Of a DNA stretch of 64,000 nt, positions 33,548 through 42,696 are shown piece by piece. The translations under genes were made by a program, and so were the position numbers. This DNA comes from Mycetocola saprophilus (lineage in GTDB: Bacteria; Actinomycetota; Actinomycetes; Actinomycetales; Microbacteriaceae). The stretch covers positions 124,001 through 188,000 of the forward strand of contig NZ_JOEC01000003.1 of assembly GCF_000718085.1 (NCBI RefSeq), written 5' to 3'. The notes below the pieces were generated by a model, which searched no databases, was not told the DNA's origin, and worked only from the letters and a program-made list of their open reading frames with translations. The stretch's first letter is position 1, and every line of letters starts with the position of its first letter.

Positions 33548-33865
33548 CTAGCCCGCGCGCTTTTTCAGCTTGCGACGTTCGCGCTCGGAAAGTCCGCCCC
33601 AGATTCCGAACCGCTCGTCGTTACCCAACGCGTATTCCAGGCACTGAGCCCGCACCTCACACGAGGTGCAAATACGCTTTGCATCGCGTGTGGAGCCGCC
33701 CTTTTCAGGGAAAAACGCCTCGGGATCGGTCTGCGCACACAGCGAGTCTGCCTGCCATGACAGAGGATTCCCGTCCTCGTCATTGCGGCGTACTCCGGGT
33801 ACTCCCAGATCAACCGGGTCAATAAACCAGTCGTCGGGAACCCCCTGTCGATAGTCGAGTGACAT
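33548..33865 (-). CDS. whiB2: WhiB family transcriptional regulator (WhiB2/WhmD type)
   Basis: 105 residues from the ATG at 33865, with an AGGGGAAAGGGGG stretch before it. The four iron-sulfur ligands are Cys43, Cys66, Cys69 and Cys75 (C-x22-CxxC-x5-C), followed by the turn GIWGG at 87-91 and a basic tail (RERRKLKKRAG). WhiB proteins bind a [4Fe-4S] cluster and act through the main sigma factor; WhiB2/WhmD is linked to septation. The place between manA and the GT2/DUF5719 pair matches the conserved actinobacterial locus. Confidence 0.95.
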   Translation of the reverse strand: MSLDYRQGVPDDWFIDPVDLGVPGVRRNDEDGNPLSWQADSLCAQTDPEAFFPEKGGSTRDAKRICTSCEVRAQCLEYALGNDERFGIWGGLSERERRKLKKRAG

Positions 33866-33919
33866 ATCGACCCCCTTTCCCCTTGGTGTTTCGGTGCACC
33901 GGTTAGTGACACCTAGATA

Positions 33920-33949
33920 ATTACACCTTTGTAATTGGGGATTCGTCAA
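33920..33949 (-). promoter_or_regulatory. Probable whiB promoter
   Basis: On the minus strand TTGACG (33944-33949), 18-bp spacer, TGTAAT (33920-33925). The leader to the ATG is about 45 nt. The 151 bp between manA and whiB hold nothing else recognised. Confidence 0.6.
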
Positions 33950-34016
33950 GTCGCAGATCGTAAACCCTCAGCGCAAGCTAGAGACTTCACGACGCGCCGA
34001 CAGGTTCAAATCGTGT

Positions 34017-35228
34017 TCAAGCGGTGACGCCAGACGGGCCCGCGGCGATCCAAATTTCACCATTCCCGGCGATGCGTACCGGCGTATCGCTCGGAGTCAG
34101 ATATCGGATTTCTCCGCGCACCAGATCGGTGTGATCCGCGCCGCGATCCAGGGCCGCCTCGCCGCGGATTTGCAGCGTAATCGCCGGTCCCGAAACCGCA
34201 AAACTTCCCGCAATTTCGGGGTCTACGCGGTACAGGGCGAAGTTTGCGCCGGCCGGCTGATAGCCCACAATGCCCGGGGCAATCTGATCACGATCCAGGA
34301 ACGGAACGGGGCCGGGGGTAAACCTGACAACGGCCAAAAGCTCGGCAATATCGACGTGTTTGGGGGTCATTCCGCCGCGCAACACATTGTCACTCGCCGT
34401 CATCAACTCGAGTCCAACACCGCGCAGATAGGCGTGCATGTTTCCCGCGTCCAGATACAGCGACTCCCCCCGTTTTAGGGTGACCCGGTTGAGGAAGAGT
34501 GCCACAAACACACCCGAATCCTCGGGATAGTCCGCGACAAGAAGGCGGACCGTCTCGGCCAGATGGGGCAGCGGCACCCGGGAAATCGACGCGGCGGCCG
34601 CGACCAGCGCGGCCCGCTCGGCCTCTCGATCGCCCCCGAGCGCGGCCGAAACCTCCTGAGCCAGCACCTCCCCCTCGGTACCCGCCTCGATCGCTCGGGT
34701 GAGCCGCTCGCGCAGCGCGTGCAGCACCGGGTCCTGCACTCCGGCGTGCACCAGCTCGTCCAGGTCGGCGATGACCTCGGCGATCGGGCGGAACCCCGAG
34801 AGCGCCTCAAATCCGTCCTCCATCGCCACGATCAGCTCGGGCTTGGGGAAGGGGTCCCGATAGTTACGGTTCGGGGCATCCAGGGCGATCCCCGCGGCGT
34901 TCTCGCGTTCGAAGCCAGCGCGCGCTTGCTCGGCGTTGGGGTGAGCCTGAATCGACAGCGGAGACCCGGCGGCCAGCACCTTGAAGAGGAAGGGCAGCGC
35001 ACCGCTCTCGGTCCCCGCGGCCGCGGGTTCGGCCGCCAGCCACTTCGCCAGCGTGCCAAAGCTCGCCGGCCCCTCCGGTGCACTCACCCGCGTCGGGCTG
35101 CCCGCATGGGTTCCCAGCCACAGTTCGGCCTCCGGCGCCGCGGTGGGCGTCCCACCCAGCAGAGCGCTGATCGCGCCCGGGGCACCCCAGGCATAGTCGC
35201 GGGGAGTATTGGTGAGGGTGACGAACAC
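34017..35228 (-). CDS. manA: Mannose-6-phosphate isomerase, class I
   Basis: 403 residues from the GTG at 35228 (MFVTLTNTPRDYAWG), which has AGAGGAAG upstream. It interconverts mannose-6-phosphate and fructose-6-phosphate for GDP-mannose supply. The type I zinc sites are visible: AELWLGTHAGSPTRV, FKVLAAGSPLSIQAHPNAEQA (Gln/His ligands), PKPELIVAM (Glu), and later LYLDAGNMHAYLRGVGLELM (His). Length is normal. Fits with the mannose/rhamnose glycan genes nearby. Confidence 0.97.
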   Translation of the reverse strand: MFVTLTNTPRDYAWGAPGAISALLGGTPTAAPEAELWLGTHAGSPTRVSAPEGPASFGTLAKWLAAEPAAAGTESGALPFLFKVLAAGSPLSIQAHPNAEQARAGFERENAAGIALDAPNRNYRDPFPKPELIVAMEDGFEALSGFRPIAEVIADLDELVHAGVQDPVLHALRERLTRAIEAGTEGEVLAQEVSAALGGDREAERAALVAAAASISRVPLPHLAETVRLLVADYPEDSGVFVALFLNRVTLKRGESLYLDAGNMHAYLRGVGLELMTASDNVLRGGMTPKHVDIAELLAVVRFTPGPVPFLDRDQIAPGIVGYQPAGANFALYRVDPEIAGSFAVSGPAITLQIRGEAALDRGADHTDLVRGEIRYLTPSDTPVRIAGNGEIWIAAGPSGVTA

Positions 35229-35366
35229 TGCTTCCTCTTTTCTACGGGTGCGCCGTACACGGCCGTCCTGGATGTGCTTATGCCCACCATACAAGTCCGG
35301 GCACTCGGTCGTGACGAAGTCTGGAGGAACTCGCCAAGGTGTCTGGCGCGAGCCTCGGCCTCTCCC

Positions 35367-35372
35367 TAGGCT
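35367..35372 (+). promoter_or_regulatory. Possible -10 box TAGGCT of the acyl-CoA dehydrogenase gene
   Basis: TAGGCT lies 38 nt before the ATG at 35411, which has its own Shine-Dalgarno AAAGGAG. No clear -35 box. Confidence 0.35.
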
Positions 35373-35410
35373 GGGGTCGGTTTCATCGGTGATTCAGCAA
35401 AGGAGCGATC

Positions 35411-36589
35411 ATGACCTTCCAGCCCCTCGACAGTGACTTCTACGGGTTCACCACCCGGCTCGAACCCCATGAGCAGGAGGCCCTGTCCACGGTCCGCGCC
35501 TACCTCGCCGAGAACGTCGCCGATCGGGTCACCGATCTCTGGGAGGCCGCGGAGTTTCCGCATGATCTGATTCGCCCGCTGATGGCCACCGGCGTGGGCA
35601 CCTGGGCCTGGGAGGAAACCCGGCCGCGGGAAAACTCCGCGGTGTTCCGCGGGTTCTTGGCACTCGAACTCTCCCGCGTCGACGCCTCCATCTCGACCTT
35701 CCTCGGCGTGACCGAGGGCCTGGCCATGGGCTCGATCGGGGTCTGCGGCTCGGCCGCCCAGCGCGCCGAGTGGCTCCCCCGGCTGGCCACCGGCGAGATC
35801 GTCGGGGCCTTTGGGCTGACCGAACCGCTCTCGGGCTCGGACAGCGCCCGCGGGCTGACCACCACGGCCACCCGGGATGGGGACCACTGGGTTCTCAACG
35901 GCCAGAAGCGCTGGATCGGTAACGCGACCTTCAGCGATATCACCATCATCTGGGCCAAGGACACCGCCGACAACCAGGTCAAGGGCTTCATCGTGCCCAC
36001 CTCCACCCCGGGTTATGTGGCCACCAAGATCGAGCGCAAGACCAGCCTGCGCATCGTCCAGAACGCCGACATCACGCTGACCAATGTACGCATCCCCGAC
36101 TCCCTCAAGCTGGAAAACGCCAACTCCTTCGCCGACACCGCCAAGGTGCTGCGCCTCACCCGGGCCGGCGTGGCCTGGTCCAGCGTGGGCGTGGCCATCG
36201 GTGCGTATGAGGCGGCGCTGGAATATGCCCGCGAACGCATCCAGTTCGGGAAGCCGATCGCCGCCCACCAGCTGATCCAGGATCTGCTGGCCAAGTGCCT
36301 GGCCAATATCACCGCGTCGATCGCGCTGTGTGTGCGGGTCTCGGAGATGCACGATGAGGATGCCCAGCGTGACGAGCACTCGGCCCTCGCCAAGTCCTTC
36401 TGCACCTCGCGGATGCGCGAGACCGTGGCCTGGTCGCGCGAGATTCTGGGGGGCAACGGCATCGTGCTGGACTACCGGGTGGCCCGCTTCTTCGCCGACG
36501 CCGAGGCCCTGTACTCCTATGAGGGAACCCGCGAGATGAACACCCTGATCGTGGGTCGCTCGATCACCGGCAAGGCGGCGTTCGTCTAG
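35411..36589 (+). CDS. Acyl-CoA dehydrogenase (glutaryl-CoA dehydrogenase-like)
   Basis: 392 residues, AAAGGAG about 6 nt before the ATG. FAD-dependent oxidation of an acyl-CoA. Landmarks: AFGLTEPLSGSDSARG and WVLNGQKRWIGNA in the beta-domain, RIQFGKPIAAHQLIQDLLAK, ILGGNGIVLDYRVARFFADAEALYSYEGTREMNTLIVGR at the end, where the Glu of YEGT is the catalytic base in the glutaryl-CoA dehydrogenase group. Its neighbours are unrelated to fatty-acid use, so the substrate is open. Confidence 0.92.
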   Translation: MTFQPLDSDFYGFTTRLEPHEQEALSTVRAYLAENVADRVTDLWEAAEFPHDLIRPLMATGVGTWAWEETRPRENSAVFRGFLALELSRVDASISTFLGVTEGLAMGSIGVCGSAAQRAEWLPRLATGEIVGAFGLTEPLSGSDSARGLTTTATRDGDHWVLNGQKRWIGNATFSDITIIWAKDTADNQVKGFIVPTSTPGYVATKIERKTSLRIVQNADITLTNVRIPDSLKLENANSFADTAKVLRLTRAGVAWSSVGVAIGAYEAALEYARERIQFGKPIAAHQLIQDLLAKCLANITASIALCVRVSEMHDEDAQRDEHSALAKSFCTSRMRETVAWSREILGGNGIVLDYRVARFFADAEALYSYEGTREMNTLIVGRSITGKAAFV

Positions 36590-36668
36590 GCACGGCGGGC
36601 ACACCCGGTTCACCGTGAATCCGGCTGGATCGCCGGGCAATTCGGCGTGGATCGGCGGACCTACCGGG

Positions 36669-36674
36669 TAGTGT
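36669..36674 (+). promoter_or_regulatory. -10 box TAGTGT of the first ligase-like gene (leaderless)
   Basis: TAGTGT, 6 nt, then the ATG at 36681; no Shine-Dalgarno. Confidence 0.5.
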
Positions 36675-36680
36675 TGAGCT

Positions 36681-38120
36681 ATGTCCGAGACCCGAGTTCT
36701 CCCGCCCGCCGCGCTGTCCACGGAGCGCCTGTGGCTGCGCGCGGTGGCCACGTTTGCGCTGTTTGTGGCGCTGGCGGGCGACGGGCTGCGCAACCTGCTC
36801 GGTTTCCCCGGATACCTGGTGGTGGCCGCGATCACGCTGATCGCCTGCGTGGTGCTCACGATCCGGCTGCGTCCGCGCCCGCTGACCGGCCCCTGGCCGC
36901 TCGCGCTGACCGGATACATTCTCTTTGCGGTACTCTCGCTGATCTGGTCGGCCTATCCCGGCGGATCGGCGATTACCCTGCTGGGCATGCTCGCGTGCAC
37001 GGCCATCGCGCTGATGCTCGCCCTGGTGATGACCTGGAACGAGATCATCGGCGCGCTCACCCGCGCGGTCCAGGCGGTGCTGGCGCTCTCGATCGTATTT
37101 GAACTGGTGGTCTCGCTGATCATCCGTCACCCGGTCCTGCCCTTCTGGGTGGAATACGGGCATAAGCCGCCGCTGCTGGCGTACTGGTCGCGGAACGTCC
37201 TGTTCACCGGCGACCGGATCCAGGGCATCCTGGGCAACGCCAACCTGCTGGCGTTTGTGGCCCTGCTGGGCATCATCCTGCTGGGGCTGCGCCTGCTCGC
37301 CTACCCCGGGCTCTCCCCCGCCGCCCGCGCGCGCGAACCCCGGCGCTGGGTGACCGCCGCCTGGTTCGCCCTGGCGGTCCTGCTGTTTGCGCTGACCCGC
37401 TCCTCGACCCTGGTGCTGGCGCTGGCCGCGGTGATCGTGGTTGGTGCCGCCGCACTCTGGGTGCGCGCCGGCGCACCGGGCAAGCAGTTCGCGCGTTCCC
37501 TGATCGTAGGGGGCATTTTTGCCGTGGGCGGTATCGCCTTCTGGCTGCTGCGGGATCGCGTGTTCTCGCTGCTGGGGAAGAGCTCGGATCTGACCGGCCG
37601 CGCCGAGATCTGGGCCACCGTGATCAAGCAGGCCGAAAAGAGCCCGATTTTGGGCAATGGATTCGCCAGCCCGTGGGTCCCCTGGGTCGAGCCCTTCAAC
37701 CACCTGGTGGTGCGTAACCGCGTGCTCCAGTTACAGGCACACAACACCTGGTTAGACGTCTGGATGCAGCTGGGCATCATCGGTGTCATTCTGCTGGCCC
37801 TGGCCCTGGCCTCGGCGCTCTGGCGTGCCTGGTTCACCGCGATCGACCGCCCCCGGGTGGACCACAACGATGCCCGCGCCTTCTCCCCCTATGCCCTGGT
37901 TCCGCTGCTGATCCTGGTGACCCTGCTGGTCCAGTCCATCGCCGAGAGCCGTCCGCTGGTGGAATCCGGCTGGGTCCTGATCTGCCTGTTTGCGCTCACC
38001 GGTGTGCGCCGCCCGCTGATGGATGCGGGCACCGACCTGGCCCCCGATGCCGATCCGCAGCCGCGCTATGACCGCCCCGAGGTGCCCCCGCCCGGCGATA
38101 CCCGAACGGCGCACGCATGA
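36681..38120 (+). CDS. O-antigen ligase family membrane protein (first of two)
   Basis: 479 residues, about 10-12 transmembrane helices. The large loop near residues 310-360 contains RAEIWATVIKQAEKSPILGNGF and LQLQAHNTWLDVWMQLGIIGV, the pattern of the Wzy/WaaL (O-antigen ligase) family. Such proteins polymerise or transfer lipid-linked glycans on the outer face of the membrane. The C-terminal ~40 residues are polar. Its stop overlaps the next start (ATGA). Confidence 0.85.
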   Translation: MSETRVLPPAALSTERLWLRAVATFALFVALAGDGLRNLLGFPGYLVVAAITLIACVVLTIRLRPRPLTGPWPLALTGYILFAVLSLIWSAYPGGSAITLLGMLACTAIALMLALVMTWNEIIGALTRAVQAVLALSIVFELVVSLIIRHPVLPFWVEYGHKPPLLAYWSRNVLFTGDRIQGILGNANLLAFVALLGIILLGLRLLAYPGLSPAARAREPRRWVTAAWFALAVLLFALTRSSTLVLALAAVIVVGAAALWVRAGAPGKQFARSLIVGGIFAVGGIAFWLLRDRVFSLLGKSSDLTGRAEIWATVIKQAEKSPILGNGFASPWVPWVEPFNHLVVRNRVLQLQAHNTWLDVWMQLGIIGVILLALALASALWRAWFTAIDRPRVDHNDARAFSPYALVPLLILVTLLVQSIAESRPLVESGWVLICLFALTGVRRPLMDAGTDLAPDADPQPRYDRPEVPPPGDTRTAHA

Positions 38121-39433
38121 GTCGTCCGGACCAGGGCGGCGCCGCTCCGATCCGACAGCTGCGCGAGGTTCTCACCGGTGCGCCGGGGGTTCAGGCGCTC
38201 GCGGTGACGATCATCGGGTGGTCCTTCTGCGTGCCCTTTACCCAGTCGCTGCTGGGCTGGGCCGGCGTCGCGGCGGGGCTGGCCACGCTGTGCTTCCTGG
38301 CCGCCCTGATGCTGATCGGGAGGCGCGAATACATCGAGTGGGGCGGGGTCATCCCGCTCACCGTGCTGGCCTTTGTGGGCTGGTGCACCATCTCGGTCAT
38401 CTGGGCCACCTCCCCGGCAAACTCCATGGTGGGGGCCGCCTATCAGCTCGGATTCGGGTTCCTGGCCGCCGCGGTGGCCCTCAGCCGCGACACGATCCAG
38501 GTGGTGCGAGCGGTGGGCACCGCGATGCGCATCCTGCTCACCGCCTCGCTGATGCTGGAGATCTTCTCGGGCATTCTGCTGGACACCCCGGTGCCCTTCC
38601 TCAAGATCAGCGGCACCATCGCCTCGGGTGGGCCGATCCAGGGCATCTTCGGCTCGCGAAGCTTCCTGGCCTTTGCCACCATGATCGCGCTGATCTCGTT
38701 TGTGATCGAGTGGCGCACCCGCTCGGTGCCCAAGCCCCTGGCGGGCTTCTCGATCTCGCTCGCGGTGATGTGTCTGCTGCTCAGTCGCTCGCCTGTGATG
38801 ATGTTTGTGGCCGTGGTCCTGGGCATTGCCTCCGCCGCGCTCTATGGAATCCGTAAGGCACCGGCAGCGCGCAGGCCAGCTCTGCAGTGGGTCCTGCTCG
38901 CCCTCAGCGTGATCCTGGCCCTCGTGGTGTACCTGAACCGAGTGTGGGTACTGACCCTGCTCAACGCCAACGGGGAGTTTCTCACCCGCTACTCACTGTG
39001 GATCCAGGTGTGGCGTCTGATCCCGGTGAATACGATGGAGGGCTGGGGGTGGACCGGCATGTGGCGCGCGTCCACCACCCCGTACAACACCATCAACTTC
39101 ACCCTACAAAACCACCATACCTCGGCCCTGAACGCCTACCTGGATGTTGCGCTCCAGGTGGGAGTGGTGGGGATCTGCCTGTTCGCGATTCTGGCCATCA
39201 CCGCGTTTATTCGATCCTGGCTGCTGGCCAGCAACCGCCGCACGGTGACCTATACCTGGCCCGCGCTGATCATGGTGGCCCTAGCCGGAACCTCGGTGGC
39301 CGAGAGCTTTGTGCTGACCTCGGGTGGCTGGGTCATGCTGGTGATCTGCGCGATCCTCGCCTCCCGCTCCACCTCCTGGCTGGCGCGGTTCCGGGAAACC
39401 CGGCGCGCCCTGCCCCCGGTGCCGCGCGAGTAG
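38117..39433 (+). CDS. O-antigen ligase family membrane protein (second of two)
   Basis: 438 residues, about 10-12 transmembrane helices. Again the ligase-like loop: FLTRYSLWIQVWRLIPVNTMEGWGWTGMW and LQNHHTSALNAYLDVALQVGVVGI near residues 285-350, with the His-rich segment NHHTSALN. It is translationally coupled to the first copy but clearly diverged from it. It may polymerise or ligate a different glycan, or both may form one complex. It ends 24 bp before a convergent GT2 gene. Confidence 0.85.
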   Translation: MSRPDQGGAAPIRQLREVLTGAPGVQALAVTIIGWSFCVPFTQSLLGWAGVAAGLATLCFLAALMLIGRREYIEWGGVIPLTVLAFVGWCTISVIWATSPANSMVGAAYQLGFGFLAAAVALSRDTIQVVRAVGTAMRILLTASLMLEIFSGILLDTPVPFLKISGTIASGGPIQGIFGSRSFLAFATMIALISFVIEWRTRSVPKPLAGFSISLAVMCLLLSRSPVMMFVAVVLGIASAALYGIRKAPAARRPALQWVLLALSVILALVVYLNRVWVLTLLNANGEFLTRYSLWIQVWRLIPVNTMEGWGWTGMWRASTTPYNTINFTLQNHHTSALNAYLDVALQVGVVGICLFAILAITAFIRSWLLASNRRTVTYTWPALIMVALAGTSVAESFVLTSGGWVMLVICAILASRSTSWLARFRETRRALPPVPRE

Positions 39434-39457
39434 GTCCGCCTCCACCGGCCACGACCG

Positions 39458-40477
39458 CTAGCGCGGCTGCAGCAGATCCCGCAGGATCTCCGCCCGGCCC
39501 TGCGAGGTATACCGCTCATAATCGCCGCGGCGAGACTCCCGCAGCACGGGCAGGACGCGACGCAGCCGGTTGGTGGGAAGCTCCGCCCTGAAGGTTTCGA
39601 TGCGCAGCTTGGCGCGCGCGTCGGCAAGCACCGCGTCCGGCGCAACGAGGGTGTGGGGGTCGACCTCATCGAGTCTCTGGACCAGCGCCCGGGTGCGGCG
39701 GGCGAGCCTCGGATTGCGATCCGGATCGGCTTCCAGGACCCGCGAGATCTTGGTGCGCAACGACGCCTTGGTCACCCCCACCTGGTTCTTCCCGTGCTGC
39801 CGGTAGTTGATCAGCGCCGCGGTGGTGAACCCGATTCGCCCGCGTGACGCCGCCAGGATGGCCCACCACTCATCGTGCAGCCAGTCGGCCCCCACCGGCC
39901 CCGCCCACTCCACCAGTCGGCGACGCAGCGTCACCGTCGCCCCCGTTGCCAGGTTGCGGCGCAGCAGCACATCAAATCCCCGCCCCTCAAGAATCAGGGT
40001 GCGCTCCGCGGCAGAGATGTCCAGCGTCTCGAATAGGCCGAGGCCCAGATCCGTACCCGCCGCATCCACCAGGCGGGCATCGCCAAACAGCAGCTCCAGG
40101 TCCGGATCGGCGGCATGGCGCTCGAGCGCCCGCTCCAACCGGTCCGGGAACCAGACATCATCCTGGTCGCTCAGCGCCACCAGATCCGTCCGGGCACCGA
40201 GCACCGCCCGGCGAAAGTTCTCGGCGGTTCCCAGCCCGGGATCGTTCACGATAATTCGGTGGGGAATCGAGGCAGATCCCTCGGCACTCAGAACCTCGCG
40301 AGCAAGTTCCACGGTTCCATCATGGGAGGCGTCATCGGAGACGATCACCTCGGCGGGAGGCACACTCTGGGCTCGGATGCTCTCCAGCTGCGCACGCAGA
40401 TACTCGGTCCCGCGAAAGGTACACACCACCACGGTGATCGGTTCGTGCCCCGGGGTGAGGGGAATATCGCGGCTCAT
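39458..40477 (-). CDS. GT2 family glycosyltransferase
   Basis: 339 residues, GGAGG 5 nt before the ATG. Nucleotide-sugar domain: ITVVVCTFRGTEYLRAQLESI, IVSDDASHDGT, LVALSDQDDVWFPDRLERAL with the DQDD metal motif, and a later LHDEWW. It resembles alpha-rhamnosyl or glycosyl transferases of the rhamnan type. The C-terminal ~90 residues are helical. It is convergent to the ligase pair and divergent from the GT4 gene. Confidence 0.9.
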   Translation of the reverse strand: MSRDIPLTPGHEPITVVVCTFRGTEYLRAQLESIRAQSVPPAEVIVSDDASHDGTVELAREVLSAEGSASIPHRIIVNDPGLGTAENFRRAVLGARTDLVALSDQDDVWFPDRLERALERHAADPDLELLFGDARLVDAAGTDLGLGLFETLDISAAERTLILEGRGFDVLLRRNLATGATVTLRRRLVEWAGPVGADWLHDEWWAILAASRGRIGFTTAALINYRQHGKNQVGVTKASLRTKISRVLEADPDRNPRLARRTRALVQRLDEVDPHTLVAPDAVLADARAKLRIETFRAELPTNRLRRVLPVLRESRRGDYERYTSQGRAEILRDLLQPR

Positions 40478-40554
40478 GTTTCCTCCAGTTGCGGGCCCGG
40501 CTTCGCATCCCCCACACTACCGGGCACGAGCCGTGCGTTCCCCGCGCACACTGT

Positions 40555-40560
40555 TACAGT
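40555..40560 (+). promoter_or_regulatory. -10 box TACAGT of the GT4 gene
   Basis: TACAGT, 8 nt, then the ATG at 40569; no clear Shine-Dalgarno (GGGGAACT only). Confidence 0.45.
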
Positions 40561-40568
40561 GGGGAACT

Positions 40569-41663
40569 ATGCCAATTGTTGTGTGCGATCTGCTCTCCTA
40601 TACCGGTACCAAGGGCGGGATGGAGACCTATACCCGTGAGCTGTATCGCGCGCTGGGTACCCTGGAAACGGGGATCGAATTCGTCGGTTTTGCCAGCGTC
40701 GAGGCCAGCGGAATGGACCTCTCCTGGTTCCCTGGTCGCACCGTCAATTCGGGAATCAGCGGGGAGAACCGGGTCGCCTGGGCCCGCGGCGAGCTGTTCG
40801 CGGTATCGAAGTTTGCCAAATCCGTCGGCGCGGACCTGATCCACTCCCCCGCCTCGCTCGGCCCGATGCGATCGAAAATCCCCGTGGTCCTGACCCTGCA
40901 CGATGTCATGTACTGGTCTCACCCCGAGATGATGACCACCCCGCTCTATACCGAGCCGGTGAAGTGGATGGAGACCCGGGCCACCAAAAACGCTGCCCGG
41001 GTGATCACCATCTCCGAGTTTTCCAAGTCGGAGATCCAGCGCTTCATGCGCATCCCCGACGAGCGCATCGATGTGATCCCGCTCGCCGGCGCGCGCCCCA
41101 CCGAGCGCCCACGCTCGGTTGTGCCCGATCAGACCCCCTACATTCTGGCCACCGGTAACCGCCGCCCGCATAAGAACTGGGACGGCCTGATTCGCGGCCT
41201 GGCTCGGGTGGATGAGGCCATTCGCCCGCGCCTGGTCATCACCGGCAGCCACGGTACCGAGGATCCGCTGCGCGCGGTGGTCGCCGAAACCGGAATGGCC
41301 GACTGGGTGGATCTGCGCGGTTGGCTCAGCGCCGAGGAGCTCGGCGAGCTGTACGAGCACGCCACGGCGCTGGGGCTGGTGTCATTTGTCGAGGGCTTTG
41401 GCCTGCCCGCGCTGGAGGCAATGATGATCGGGTTGCCGGCGATCCTCAGCGATATTCCAGCCTTCAGGGAGATCTGCGGGGATGACGCGGTCTACGCCGA
41501 CCCGAGCAGCGTCGACTCGATTGCCGCCGCGATCACCCGGCTGATGACCGATCCGGCGCTGGCCGCCCACCTCGCCGAGGTGGGCCCCAAGCGCGCGGCA
41601 CAGTACTCGTGGCCCCGGGTTGCTGAACGGACCCTGGAGGTCTTCCGGCGCGAACTCGGATAG
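40569..41663 (+). CDS. GT4 family glycosyltransferase
   Basis: 364 residues from the ATG at 40569. Landmarks of retaining GT-B enzymes: GTKGGMETYTRELYRAL at the N-terminus, VVLTLHDVMYWSHPEM, ARVITISEFSKSEI, and the C-terminal donor site FVEGFGLPALEAMMIGLPAILSDIPAFREICGDDAVY with its EX7E pattern. It likely adds a sugar (mannose or similar) to the growing lipid-linked chain in the cytoplasm. Confidence 0.93.
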   Translation: MPIVVCDLLSYTGTKGGMETYTRELYRALGTLETGIEFVGFASVEASGMDLSWFPGRTVNSGISGENRVAWARGELFAVSKFAKSVGADLIHSPASLGPMRSKIPVVLTLHDVMYWSHPEMMTTPLYTEPVKWMETRATKNAARVITISEFSKSEIQRFMRIPDERIDVIPLAGARPTERPRSVVPDQTPYILATGNRRPHKNWDGLIRGLARVDEAIRPRLVITGSHGTEDPLRAVVAETGMADWVDLRGWLSAEELGELYEHATALGLVSFVEGFGLPALEAMMIGLPAILSDIPAFREICGDDAVYADPSSVDSIAAAITRLMTDPALAAHLAEVGPKRAAQYSWPRVAERTLEVFRRELG

Positions 41664-41738
41664 CCTGTCTGGCTCGCCGTGTCCGTCGCCACGGGCCGCG
41701 ATCGGGACGCGAATTACCGAAAACACGGGTTTCATTGC

Positions 41739-41744
41739 TACCGT
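41739..41744 (+). promoter_or_regulatory. -10 box TACCGT of the GT2 gene starting with GTG
   Basis: TACCGT, 7 nt, then GTG at 41752; no Shine-Dalgarno. Confidence 0.5.
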
Positions 41745-41751
41745 ACCCAGT

Positions 41752-42636
41752 GTGACTCTCGATATCATGCTCCCCTTTTATGGCCGCTTCGACCACTTCC
41801 GCGAGGCGGTAAACAGTGTTCTAAACCAGAGCGACCCGGATTGGCGACTCATCATTATCGATGACGTGTACCCCGATCTGGAGCCGGGCGAGTGGGCGAA
41901 GTCACTCAAGGACGAGCGGATCACCTATATTCGCAACACCGAGAATCTGCGTCCTAGCCGCAACTACAACAAGGCCATCGGCCTGATGGAGGCGGACTTC
42001 GCCGTGATTATGGGCTGCGATGACATCATGCTGCCCGAATATGTGGCGCGGGTGCGTGAGCTCACCACGCAGTTCCCCGATGCCGGCGTCATCCAGCCCG
42101 GTGTTGAGGTCATCGACGGCGACGGTGCCGTGTACGAGCCGCTGGCCGACCGGATCAAGGCCCGGATCCGCTTTGACGGATACGGTGCGCGTTCCTTTGC
42201 CGGCGAGGAGCTGGTGACCAGCCTGCTGCGCGGAAACTGGACCTACTTCCCCTCCCTCGTGTGGAACGTGAAGGAGCTGAAAAGCCGCAGCTTCCGCACC
42301 GACCTCGACGTGGTGCAGGATCTCTCGATGCTGCTGAGCATCTTTTTCGCCGGTGGATCGCTGGTGCTGGACGATACGATCGTCTTCCAGTACCGCCGCC
42401 ACGCAACCTCACTCTCGGCCAAGACCGGTCCCGACGGTTCGAAGTTCATCCAGGAGCGCACGGTCTTTGCCGAGGCGGCCGAACAGGCACGCGAACGTGG
42501 CTGGGCCCGGGCTCGTCGGGCCGCCCGCAATCGCTTCACCTCCCGCGCCAACGCGCTCTCGGAACTGCCCGCGGCGTTCAAGGCACGCTCGATGCCGGCC
42601 ACCCGGTCACTGTCCCGACACATTTTTGGGTCCTGA
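41752..42636 (+). CDS. GT2 family glycosyltransferase
   Basis: 294 residues from the GTG at 41752 (MTLDIMLPFYGRFDHFREAV); an open frame extends 44 codons upstream but overlaps the leader and does not match the family. GT2 core: LIIIDDVYPD, RNTENLRPSRNYNKAI, FAVIMGCDDIMLPEYV with the DD motif. C-terminal ~90 residues contain Arg-rich helices (ARERGWARARRAARNRF). Confidence 0.88.
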   Translation: MTLDIMLPFYGRFDHFREAVNSVLNQSDPDWRLIIIDDVYPDLEPGEWAKSLKDERITYIRNTENLRPSRNYNKAIGLMEADFAVIMGCDDIMLPEYVARVRELTTQFPDAGVIQPGVEVIDGDGAVYEPLADRIKARIRFDGYGARSFAGEELVTSLLRGNWTYFPSLVWNVKELKSRSFRTDLDVVQDLSMLLSIFFAGGSLVLDDTIVFQYRRHATSLSAKTGPDGSKFIQERTVFAEAAEQARERGWARARRAARNRFTSRANALSELPAAFKARSMPATRSLSRHIFGS

Positions 42637-42683
42637 TTCCTCCACTCCGGGTATGCCCCGGAACCAATTAGCGCCTCCCCCAG

Positions 42684-42689
42684 TAGGAT
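42684..42689 (+). promoter_or_regulatory. -10 box TAGGAT of the DPM-like gene (leaderless)
   Basis: TAGGAT, 7 nt, then the ATG at 42697. Confidence 0.5.
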
Positions 42690-42696
42690 AAAAATC

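Noticed and set aside
41620-41751. N-terminal extension of the GT2 gene (44 codons)
   Set aside because: It does not match the family, runs through the -10 box, and the GTG at 41752 gives the usual TLDIMLPFYG start.
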